A DNA stretch of 64,000 nt from Galaxea fascicularis. Its lineage: Eukaryota; Cnidaria; Anthozoa; Scleractinia; Euphylliidae. Both the position numbers and the translations under genes were made by a program. Location: the NCBI GenBank assembly GCA_948470475.1, contig OX419338.1, forward strand, positions 12,180,247 through 12,244,246, written 5' to 3'. This document shows, one piece after another, positions 1 to 10,043 of the stretch; the first letter of the stretch is position 1, and the number at the start of each line of letters is the position of its first letter. The notes below the pieces were generated by a model that saw only the letters and a list, made by a program, of their open reading frames with translations, did not search any database and was not told the DNA's origin.

Positions 1-585
1 CGCAGACTATGATAATTATCGCTTGCAAGGTAGTAATCTTAGAATACACATGAAAATACAATAATCTTCCTGACAAAGCCGTTCATTATTCTGTTTAGTT
101 TCCACATCAACAATTAAAGTAACAAGTGCAACAACAAACTACATGCTGCTTGTGTATATAACAGACGCTTAACTTGTTTATTTTGTATTTACACTTTACT
201 TTCTCAACTGATTTGCTAGCACTGCGCACCACCTCACTGAAAGCAAAATGTGCCCATCAAGTGGTGAAAACTATAATTTTCTTTAGTCGAATTCCGTAGA
301 GGTGAAAGAAATAAAACCATAATTGACATGATTCAGTAACAGAATGTAAACTCGTTCATCAAAATGCTTCAATCGTATTAAATTGTTTAGTACCTGTCGG
401 AGTCAGAGCTCGCCAAGTCTCCATAAATATCTAACGAACAAAACATGCAAATATGATCGTTAATGGCGGTCAGGAAACAGAATAACATTACTAAAATAAA
501 AACGAAACACTTCAGCGATCTTCTCACCTTCCTCCATTTCCACGTGTTTGTTGACCTTCAAAAATTAGGTGTGGTCCACAGGGGT

Positions 586-660
586 GGTCCATGGACCGGG
601 TCCACAGGGTGGTCCATGGACCGGGTCCACAAGGGTGGTCCATGGACCGGGGGTCCATGT
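586..660. repeat. Tandem repeat of a 12-bp palindrome (GGTCCATGGACC)
   Basis: The perfect palindrome GGTCCATGGACC occurs at 586-597, 611-622 and 637-648, spaced 25-26 bp apart, with GGTCCACA-like spacers and a degenerate fourth unit after 650. ORFs on both strands here are by-products of the repeat. The origin is unknown; it could be part of a mobile element together with the TTTGCGAAAT repeats just downstream. Confidence 0.8.
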
Positions 661-687
661 TTTGTATACGTCCGTTGTGAAGGGCTT

Positions 688-822
688 ACTGTACTTTGCG
701 AAATGGTACTTTGCGAAACGAAGCGAAACGAAATCAAAATCTGTACTTTGCGAAATGAAATCTGTACTTTGCGAAATGAAAGTCTGTACTTTGCGAAATG
801 AAATCTGTACTTTGCGAAATAA
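688..822. repeat. Short tandem repeat with TACTTTGCGAAATG core
   Basis: The core TACTTTGCGAAAT is repeated about six times; the last four copies are spaced about 21-22 bp. TTTGCGAAA is close to an inverted repeat (TTTCGCAAA), so each unit has weak dyad symmetry. No coding role is evident. Confidence 0.75.
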
Positions 823-1042
823 ACATTTCCTTTCTCGCTGCGTCTACTCGGATATTCTAAACTGAAAATTCCCCCCAAAAAAGCCGAAGTTGGTTTAATA
901 GTGGGACACTAGAACTGTTAACCTAGTTAAGTGATTTTTACCACTTATATCGAAATGTAATCAGATGTAATTAAACTGTGATGAAGAAAAGTTTGTTAAT
1001 CGTTTTTGCTCATCATAATCATATAGTTCCTGTGCCACAAAG

Positions 1043-1412
1043 TAGTGGTGGGAATCGGTTGAGATTTCACAACCGATCGATCATCGATTATAATCGAAGA
1101 AATCTGCCAATAAGCATTTCATGTATTTTTCACCTACATAGAAGTCAAAGTGACAGCGCGTACGCACCGGTAAACACATTCTTAGATCATATCTGCTGTT
1201 ATGACTTAGAAGTTAGGAGTCCACGAAAAACCACACCAAACTCACACCAAGATATTAAACGGTCATTTTTCTTGATTTTAATACTTTTGTGTCCCCAATA
1301 ATAAAATATTTTTTTCCGCAAGAAGCGATTATGAAAAAAGAATAATCGATTGTCGCGTCGCTTGAACTTTTCGATCAACTTTCGTTTACAACCGATCATC
1401 GGCCCACCACTA
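1043..1412. mobile_element. hAT-type MITE, 370 bp, with 8-bp target duplication
   Basis: The ends are TAGTGGTGGG and CCCACCACTA, a perfect 10-bp terminal inverted repeat. The flanks carry the same 8 bp, CCACAAAG, at 1035-1042 and 1413-1420, which is the target-site duplication length of hAT transposons. The interior is rich in ATCGAT-like motifs and has no transposase ORF, so the element is non-autonomous. Superfamily assignment rests on duplication length only. Confidence 0.82.
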
Positions 1413-1420
1413 CCACAAAG

Positions 1421-1879
1421 ACCGATGATTATTCGAAAATCTACGTTTGCACTTGATTGAATGACGGCTCTGGCTCTGCAGCAAAACAGTAAAAAATATG
1501 TGTATATGTAATCACAATATAGAGAAGTCCTTACTGGAGTCATGGTTCAAGTCCTGTGGCATTGCCATATTAGTTTATCGGTAAATGCTAATATTAAGGA
1601 AATAACTGTGGAGCTCCGCTTTTAGGCTTGCCTAAATCTATATATTAGGCATCCTACTGATGAACGGTTACGGCAAATAGATATCTATAGGAGCCGCAAG
1701 TGAGATCGTGGTCTGTCCTCTTTGAATCAAAGATGTCCGCTGTAAACTAGATGGTCAGCTGGAGTATGGCCGCCATGTTGGATTATCATTATTATTATTA
1801 GGGTATTATTAATTATTGTGCGAGGTCGTCGTCGTCGTCGTCGTCGGTCGCGCCCACAAGCAATACCGCTAGCCAAGAT

Positions 1880-1911
<32 letters not shown>

Positions 1912-2351
1912 AGGTATGGGGCTCCGCTTTGCGGCCCTTCGGGCCGCTGGAGCTCCGCTATAAAGGTGGTGTAAAGTTGTGTAAAGTGGATCTTTACACT
2001 AGCTTTACGCAACATTATGCCAACTTAAAGTTGGGTTTTCATGCTGTGGCATAGGTCAGCCACAGTAAGAACGAAGTTGGTGCCCCTAAATTGCCCACGC
2101 AGAAGCCAGTCTGAGTAAAAAGGACTTTTATTGGCCAATGAGGTTCCGTTTTCTTTCATCCGTCAGTGTTAAGTAAGTGAGGTATGGGCGTTGAGAAAGA
2201 GAGGCGTGGGCGTTTTTGGAGTAACGCACTCTTGCATGGGTGTGTCAGTTTCTTCGGTTCAGACCGGTTATCACGCGCCCGCAAAAAGCAGTGCTTGTTG
2301 GTACAAGCTTCGTATAGAAATCACATAGGAGGTCGTCTCTTCAATCTTTCT
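1421..2351. other. Gene-free stretch with a GTC microsatellite
   Basis: No gene is supported. A (GTC)n run lies near 1825-1846. Around 1920-1960 there is a small palindromic patch (GGGGCTCCGCTTTGCGGCCC followed by its partial complement). The remainder is unremarkable. Confidence 0.6.
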
Positions 2352-2360
2352 AACAGAAAT

Positions 2361-2509
2361 CATCCTCGGAGACCCAGGGGCAGTTAGTGGGGACGGGGAA
2401 AAAATTCGGGCGAAGAAAAGTCAAGAACGAGGAGAAGAGCTCGTCTTGACTTTTCTTCGCCCGAATTTTTTCCCCGTCCCCACTAACTGCCCCTGGGTCT
2501 CCGAGGATG
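2361..2509. mobile_element. 149-bp near-perfect foldback element with 9-bp target duplication
   Basis: The left arm starts CATCCTCGGAGACCC and the right arm ends GGGTCTCCGAGGATG; the arms pair over about 65-70 bp around a short loop near 2428-2440. The identical 9 bp AACAGAAAT lies at 2352-2360 and 2510-2518. A 9-bp duplication is typical of Mutator-like elements, so this is probably a foldback MULE-type MITE. It has no coding capacity. The high arm identity suggests a fairly young insertion. Confidence 0.85.
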
Positions 2510-2518
2510 AACAGAAAT

Positions 2519-3070
2519 GTACTGTTTTGGGCTTTACCTGAACAGAAATGTTTCCCTATGATGGATTTTGGAGGAGCTTGGGACTTTAAGTTATCGGTGG
2601 AATAATCGCGGCGATAAGTTTGAAGCTGTGAGAAAGCAGAACTAGAGAAAGAGACAAACGCAGGAGACAGGGTGGTTTACAGAGTGCTTCCCGAATTATT
2701 AAGTGGAAACAGGCTCTTTAGTCCGAAAAAAGCTATATTCCATCTCTAAAGGTAAGCAGTCAAAGGTTTTTTTTGTTCATATAATGACTGCAGTAAACTG
2801 AAGCAAATTACAAATTTCAAGTAAGACCGTTAAACGTACTACAAAACGTAATGAAGTTAACGACCCTGTTTGGTCTACGAACTCAGTCTGTAGGGGCCGG
2901 GAGCAATTATTTACTGAAGGAACGCCTTTGAAGTTCAGTGTCAACATCGAGTCAACAGAAATCTGGAAGCATATGTAAGACCTAATAACTTATATTATTA
3001 TACATTGGTGTCACAAGCTCGATTTTGATTGGCTATAAGCACGCAGCTAATTCTTGCTTGCTCTGTTTCT
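2519..3070. other. Gene-free stretch
   Basis: Nothing convincing is seen apart from another copy of GAACAGAAATG near 2540, resembling the target duplication of the preceding foldback. Confidence 0.5.
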
Positions 3071-3071
3071 C

Positions 3072-3325
3072 TTACGTCATACCTACAGACAATAGTTTTT
3101 ATATATGTAGAATTGACGTCATACCTACAGACAATAGTTTTTATATATGTAGAATTGACGTCATACCTAAAGACAATAGTTTTTATATATGTAGAATTGA
3201 CGTCATACCTAAAGACCATAGTTTTTATATATGTAGAATTGACGTCATACCTACAGACAATAGTTTTTATATATGTAGAATTGACGTCATACCTACAGAC
3301 AATAGTTTCATGCATGCAGAAGTGA
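3072..3325. repeat. 42-bp tandem satellite, six units, each with a CRE-like TGACGTCA
   Basis: The unit reads GACGTCATACCTACAGACAA followed by an AT-rich half ending in GTAGAATT, at 42-bp spacing and with one or two substitutions between copies. Because 42 is a multiple of three, long ORFs with 14-residue repeats appear on both strands; these are not genes. Five unit junctions restore the full palindrome TGACGTCA, the consensus CREB/ATF binding site, and the terminal copy also has TGACGTCA. Confidence 0.88.
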
Positions 3326-3408
3326 CGTCAACTAATACACTAACCAGCAGTTTGATCAGTTTTGTTATGGCGGAGTTGCTAGTACAGCTCAGGAATATGC
3401 ATAATAAA

Positions 3409-3560
3409 ACAATTATTGGATTCGGTTTTCGCATGGTAGCGATAATTATCAAGGCCTCAGTTTGTGTTATCCGCCTCAGCCTTCGGCTTCGGCAGATAAC
3501 ACAAACTTTGGCCTTGATAATTATCGCTATCATGCTCACTGACCTCATCCAATAATTGTT
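3409..3560. mobile_element. Foldback/MITE with TIR AACAATTATTGGAT
   Basis: The left end AACAATTATTGGAT is complemented by ATCCAATAATTGTT on the right. The inner arms GCGATAATTATCAAGGCC and GGCCTTGATAATTATCGC also pair, as do AGTTTGTGTTATC and GATAACACAAACT, giving a long imperfect hairpin around 3475-3490. No clear target duplication was seen. Confidence 0.8.
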
Positions 3561-4268
3561 AATTATAACCTTGTCCTAGGCTCACTATTAATGCGTGCTT
3601 TTCACTTTTATTACAGTTGTGATGGATCGCTTAAACACACTTGAATTCAAAAGTCCAATACAGTCTTTTCCTCCGCTAGAAACTGTTATGATATCAGCGA
3701 GAACTTTGTAGCCTGCTGAGAGAGTCGAATTAGTACAGTCATTAAGAAGGCTTGCTTTTTGAATATAAGTGCCACGTAATTGATCAGTGATCAACATTTT
3801 TTGAACAAATTGTGTTGTCGTAACACGGTAGAATGAATTGAACTAAGGAGTAACCCTTACTGAAGCACGATCGTCGAGGTGAGTGTAGTCTTGAGGAGGA
3901 CTGTTTGATGTGACATTGACTGACGTATCGACGGTCATCATCAGAGTCGGGTGATTGGTGTAACATCAGTAGGTGGTACAAACACTCTAGTCGTTGATCC
4001 GATTGGTCACCTAGTGAAGCCGTGATGTAATTGATCGACTTTAAGTTAACTCGTGTTTTGTTGTGTGATTGGCAAATAGATAATATTATTGACAGTTACT
4101 AATTCACGAGGTTTTCAATCTCCAACTTTCAGAGAGCAAGCCGGAAGTTACACTTAAGTAACACTTTCTGCTTTGGACCAACATAACAATGACTGTAAAC
4201 ATAATTTTATACAATTTAGATGAGGAAAAATGCATACGATGTACAGGATATGTTGAATGAATATGTTC

Positions 4269-4303
<35 letters not shown>

Positions 4304-7300
4304 TAAATTTAAGTCTCAAATCTTATAGCCGGGCACATGTGCCTACATGTGCCCTACTAATCGGGGAGCCCAAGCTAATTAAGCTTGGGCTCTAGTAAAA
4401 CTCTCGCACTTCGTGTTTTGAACGGGCTAGAAGAACATAAGAAGGCACCTATCGGTTTTATGATGTTCAACTCCTTTTGAGGCATCGAAAGTCACGGAAG
4501 GATATCGCTCCAAAAAAACCTTGCAAACATGTGTTCATTCAGTCTGTCTGTGTCTGTCAGTCTTTCTGTCTGGCTGTCTGTCTGTCTGTGACAGAAATGT
4601 CCGTAGAACCAACAAAAAGGGGTACGAACCTGACAGTTGAATTCAGAGTGAACAGTTAGTTGCATTTTTTTTCTTTAAATATCAAAACCCAAAAATTGAA
4701 CCCTCTTCCAGGAGCACCTTCACTAGCTATTCTATGACTACGGGAGTGCAGGACTGCGGGAGCACTGGTTTGTCACGCTTAGGCCCAGGCCGTACTTCAC
4801 TGACATGAGTCTAACTAAACTCGGTCATTACGTTCTTGTGAAGTATAGTGTTTGACCCAATTAAGTTCGACTGATTTCGTTTGGATCGGCTGAGGCGTTC
4901 TTCACGGCCGAAGATAGAGTTTGGGTCAAACGCCGATCTTCACATGAGCCGACTACCAAATGCATAATGAAAGTGAATGAAGCATATGAAAGAAATCATG
5001 TGAACTGCGGATATGAAATCAGATGATGAATGATCGTCGCAGTTATGATCGCAATTTTTACAATTGCGTAAAGAAGCCTGAAAAAAAAAATCAGAATCGG
5101 AATCGTTTACATTTACCTACAGCACTGTCGTTACTCATTCAGTACTGTGAAAATCCGAAAACCTTGAATACGAGAAATATTTATGGAATGTTAATGTAAT
5201 CAAGTAAAACGGCAATCACGCTCGAGAAAACTAAACACTAACGGTAATAAGTTCTCTCGTGGTTTCAGGTCGCTTCTGATTGGTTGCTGCACAATGGGAA
5301 ATATCAAAATCAAATCAAACTGATTGACGGATTTTGGATTCGCACAGTAAGAGATCGATATGATATATTTCATCTTCACCATTCGGGTACTCAAGATGTT
5401 CGTTTTGTCCCTATGGCTTTTACAAAGATTTCCTTTATACTTCTTATAAAGAACTGGAGCACTCTTCTGCCGCCACCCGGCTGACCCGTCGCTGTGTTGT
5501 GTCTTAACGTGAACATTTCGTCACAGTTCAGAGGCGTGGCTAGGTTTTTTGTCTCAGTGCAGGGGAGGGGGAAGGGGGCCATTATCGCGAGTGTCGAAGG
5601 CAAGAGCCTTGTAGGGGGGGGTCTGGGGATATCCTCCCCCAGAAAAGTTTCAAATTTGGAGGCTCCGAAACGCTTTTTTCAACACTTGTCCTAAGATATG
5701 TATCCGAAAAATCGACCTCGAATAAGTGTCAAAAGGCAGGTCCAGAGGGGGGAGGGGGGAGGGCAGTTCTCTCGCTGCGTTTCGTCTCTAATAGCCTACA
5801 CTGAGAAAGCATTCAGTACACATTTTGTAAGTTTCAGGCATCTTTCTCTCGTTGAAGATTCTCAAGAATACAGTTACCTCCTGAGAGAAGCATCACGAAA
5901 CATGAATTTTTAGAACCTTTATTAGAAACGCTATCTTTTGAAATGGTATGTTTTGGTATGCCCCACCCCACTCAAATCCCACCAACGTTCCCCCATCACC
6001 TCATGAGAAATGAACCGTGGGGTCCCTGAAATATCGCGATGGTTCGTGCGCGATCGCCTCGTTCACAGCCAGCGTCAAATGCCCTCCAGGACGACGAGGG
6101 AAACGAATGTGAAAGCTGTTAAAGTATATATATTTACTATCGTGTTAATGGCAGGAAACTGGGTGCCTGACGATGTCGCGAAATTAGCTAGCATTGAATG
6201 GTTCACTGAGTGACGTGCCTGATTACAATGTCACCTGGGCTGGGTATAAATACAACGATCATCAGTGCGGGGATTAAGTACTCTTCTTGATCTTCAGCTG
6301 TATTTGGCACCTTTTTTTTTATCGCCCCGAGTCCAGTACAGCAGACAGTTGGGTTTATCACAGTAGAAGTCTTAAGAAAACGTTTTCCATGGAAACCATT
6401 TTACAGAGTGCAATGGTTGGTGCCCTGATCAGGGGAGCGATTATAACATTGCTGTGTGTAAAGTTGTGGGGGGAGAAAGAAGCAGCAAATTAAAGAGACA
6501 GAAGAAGCGTCCACAGGAGCACGACGAGAGGTTTCAAGTTTTCAGAATAAAGAGAGTAAGATGGATTTCCTTGCACGTCTTCCAAATAATCCAAATAATC
6601 AAAAGGCAGGGGCTCTGTACGGATCAGGTACATCAAATAATCAAAGCGCCTGGGTTCTGTACGGATCAGGTACTCTTTCGTAGCTGAAAATTAAACAAAT
6701 CGCTCAACCAAGACATGTTTGCCGGCTAGGACGTCAATAGTCATACTTAAACTAACAAAGCTCCTTAGTCAAAAAACGGTACTCGTTTTTGTTTCTATCG
6801 CTTCCCCTGATCGTTACCCCGATAAGCCAGCTCCAAGCAGTATGTTTCAATTGTGTCCGCTCAAATAGTTTCCCTTTTTTACACAGTTTATTGCCTTTTT
6901 TGTCTTTGGTTTAGACTAAAACAAGACAGCAGCTGTCAAAGAAGAGAAGGGCTTTCACGGTACCACTTCGGAACTGTTAATGTTATCACAGATATGCCTT
7001 TGAACCATGTAGTGTTACAGTATTTACCTCATTTGATCTGGGTGCATTTCCGCTTGAGAAACTGTCAATTTATCCCATTGAATAATTTTTCTGTAAATTT
7101 TTTCTACCACTACAGATGTAAGGTGCATTATATCTGAGCAATGTAACAAACGTGTATTTAAGTTCAGCTTTAATCGGACGAATCTTTTGACAGACTAAGT
7201 CAGTAGCAAATGACCGCTGTTTTATACGATGGATTTAATGATAGAGAGAATTCGTGATCGTTGAGTGATTTCCGGTTACTCATGTATGCTTGAACTTCAC

Positions 7301-7800
7301 ATGTGAAATATTTAGAAGTTGATTATGTAATAAAATGTAATGTAATCAACTGTTTTGAGGGTATTCAGAATATAGGGTACGTTTTCTTCGAATTTAGACA
7401 GACAAAACGGTAGGACTTGCGGACATTAATACAGGTTGCACTGAATTAAACCGCTCACAAAACCACTTTATCGGCTGGAACGCATTCAGCACGGCTGTAT
7501 TCCAGGCGGCTGGTGTCACTAGTCAGAGACAAGTACGCATTAATCTTACCAACTCTGTTTTGTGGTCGGTCATGTTCCAAGTAGTTGTTTATGGTGTTCC
7601 CTTAATCGAGGTTAAAATAGGGATTTGGAATTGTTTCTTGAGTAGCGATATCCCTTCAACAGAGACAACCCATGGCAAGATTATATGAATAATCGTTGCA
7701 GGAGCAAAGTTTCCAGTGCTTCTTCAATGGTGGTGTCGCAGAGGAGAGGTTCCGCTGCTCCCGTATTAAAATTGATGTGCTGGCGTCGTTTCTCTACTTC
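3561..7800. other. Gene-free intergenic region with microsatellites
   Basis: No supported gene was found; the ORFs here are short and lack any recognisable motif. Contents noted: an (AAT)n run at 4270-4303; a (TCTG)n-rich stretch at 4540-4592; a small palindrome GAGCCCAAGCT/AGCTTGGGCTC at 4366-4392; and a GTGACATTGACTGAC repeat fragment near 3910-3925 that recurs near 26180. G-rich runs near 5560-5640 and 5745-5765 look like unstructured low-complexity DNA. Confidence 0.5.
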
Positions 7801-7806
7801 GATATA

Positions 7807-8726
7807 AGCGCCCCATCGCCCCGATCGCTCGAAATAGCGTACGGGCGATTATATGGAAACAGTAACGTAAAGTTGAGGGGCGATCGAGGCGATCGTGATC
7901 GCCCAGATAGAACTCGGCTGTATCCGGGCGATCGGGACGATCGAGTAAAATTTATGTGCGATCATATGGAAACCGCTCCAGGCGATTCGAGCGACTGGGA
8001 AGATCGGAATGTATCCCAGTATGCACTGTTTCGTGACCAGGATTCCTTGCTTTCTTTGACACTTTCAAAATGGCGTCACGCAGCGATTATTTCAACTCAG
8101 CCTTATTTATGGAAGAAATCCAAAAATATGAATGTTTATACAATAAACTTGTAAGGATTACAAAAATAAGTTATTACGGTTGAACTGCTGGATCTGGACG
8201 TGATGCAGTTCCAAAAGTACCGCCAGAGTTTGAGAACCTAGATTGGCTCTCAAACCAGCGTATGAAAAGCACGTAACTGTTCTCTTTTCTGATACATTTC
8301 TCGCACCCAGAATCTGTGCTTCCGTGCATCTGGGGCTTTCCTTGTTCTTCTGCGCCGCAATATCGTCAATAGCAATAGCTAAAAAGCCACGAGCCTTGCT
8401 CTTCAATTTCTCGCCGCCATCTTTGATTCCATCTGGCGAGAAAATATTAAACTCGGATCCAGGACTTGACCAGTACACTCGACCTCACAGGCGATCGGGG
8501 TGGCAAAAACTTCATGCTAGCCCACATTTAGAGCACATATAAAAGAAGACAATAAAGTACATTTACAGGACAATAGATCAGGACAATAGAGGAATACGGA
8601 TTTACATATTTGGCTTACCATGACGTTCTTGCCATCGGGGTGATCAAATGGAAACAGTGAATCGCCCGGATGGCCTCAGTGCACACTTTTTCGAGCGATC
8701 GGGGCGATTAAATGGAAACCACGCTT
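7807..8726. mobile_element. TIR element built on GCGATnnnATGGAAAC motifs
   Basis: CGCCCCGATCGCTCGAAA near 7816 is inverted as TTTCGAGCGATCGGGGCG near 8690. The motif GCGAT-(N)3-ATGGAAAC recurs at about 7846, 7960, 8640 and 8705. The ORFs in this span read through these motifs and are not regarded as genes. Boundaries are approximate because no target duplication was identified. Confidence 0.6.
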
Positions 8727-8791
8727 AAGATATAGAGTAAAACTAGTAATTTTACAACCGAAGTAAAAAAGCGGACACATTAATCCCGGCG

Positions 8792-8983
8792 TTAACCCTT
8801 TATAAAGAGTGACCAATGTTTAATTATACTAAATCAAACATAAAGGTTGTGAGAAATGAAGAAGTGATGAAGAAGTTACAAAGGTCTTGATTATTTAACA
8901 AATTCTCCTCATCATTAGCACACAAAATATACGGAGAACAGTGTGGAAAATATACATGCTGATATTAGTCTTTAAAGGGTTAA
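8792..8983. mobile_element. piggyBac-type MITE (TTAA flanks, CCCTTT ends)
   Basis: The element begins TTAACCCTTTATAAAG and ends CTTTAAAGGGTTAA, giving TTAA at both outer edges and CCCTTT/AAAGGG termini. TTAA duplication with CCC-starting ends is the piggyBac signature. The interior contains GGTTGTGAGAA and ATTCTCCTCAT segments that recur in a related copy at 47163-47340. Confidence 0.72.
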
Positions 8984-10043
8984 ACTCAAGTGAAGCCTTT
9001 TCAGGTCCTCAGACAGTGAATCACTGACAAGATTAAAAACCCCGTCTAAAGGGTCTGAAACCGTGTGTTACACATACAATATCGCTTGAAACCGCGCGAC
9101 TACGCGTCAACTGACATCACTGTGGCAACAACGTGTTGCAAAGCAATAATGAAGTCAGGAGTAGGTTGCGCAAGTTCTCACGCTTTTTACTTTAGCGTTT
9201 ACTATTTCAGTATTTTACTGTTCACATCATGTTGAGGCATACAACAGAATAGTTCAAATAAGGAGATGAAACGGAAGAGAGCCTTGACCGCGGATTCATG
9301 CTTACTAAGTACAACTTACATTTTCTTACACATCATTTTATGATAGGGTGTAGGAACTGGACATTCTGCCAAGAGTTGCCATTTTTCTAACATTTGCATG
9401 TGAGAAATAAGCCCCAAAAGCTGTCACGAATTTAACTTCATACCTCCTATCGAAAATAAAGCCAATCAAAATGCAGGAAAGCTGTTGCATATCCGTCCCA
9501 CCGCTCAACACATTCCCATTCTTCCCATTGCTCGACATATTGGTCTTGTAGGGCCATGTATTTTCTATGACGTAGTATAAAATAGTTATGCAAAGCTGTC
9601 TTCTGATATACCATGGAAAATCCTATTTGTCACTTTTCTTTGCCATACAAACTCACCTAAAGGCTCGTGTGTATACGAAGAAAATACAAGTGTTGCGTGG
9701 GATATTCCATGGTATGCCACTTGAAATCACTGCATAGCTACAGTAGTTTGTATTGAACTTAGTAGCTACTGTAAAATCCCTTCTCCACAGTTGTGAGCTC
9801 CGGTCACTGCTGGTCAGTGTACCTGGTTTGATTTTGCAGCTTTCATGAGACGCCACACAATGTGGGACTTGAAAGTTTTTGCCAACCCTCCCCAGGGCTT
9901 GTCAAAAGAAATTGCGAGGGGAGGGGATGAGGAGGGGGAGGCCTTTAAACAATCGAAAGTTCTCAACGGAACGGTATGAAATTGAGTGGGAATTTAAATT
10001 AAGCGCAAAAGAATCGAGGGAGGCCAAGAAGAACCGTTAGTTT
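8984..10043. other. Gene-free stretch, 3' flank of CHMP2B
   Basis: No gene is supported. This lies downstream of the CHMP2B stop codon on the minus strand, so its right part probably contains that transcript's 3' UTR. Confidence 0.5.

Noticed and set aside
3072..3325. CRISPR-like array
   Set aside because: The repeats are contiguous without unique spacers, and the genome is animal.
3025..3555. A 176-residue ORF with 14-residue repeats
   Set aside because: It is produced by the 42-bp satellite, which is open in several frames on both strands, and then runs into a foldback.
7696..8154. A 152-residue ORF with RGDRGDRDRPDR-like repeats
   Set aside because: It reads through the GCGATC-rich TIR element; the Arg/Asp repeats are translations of that motif.
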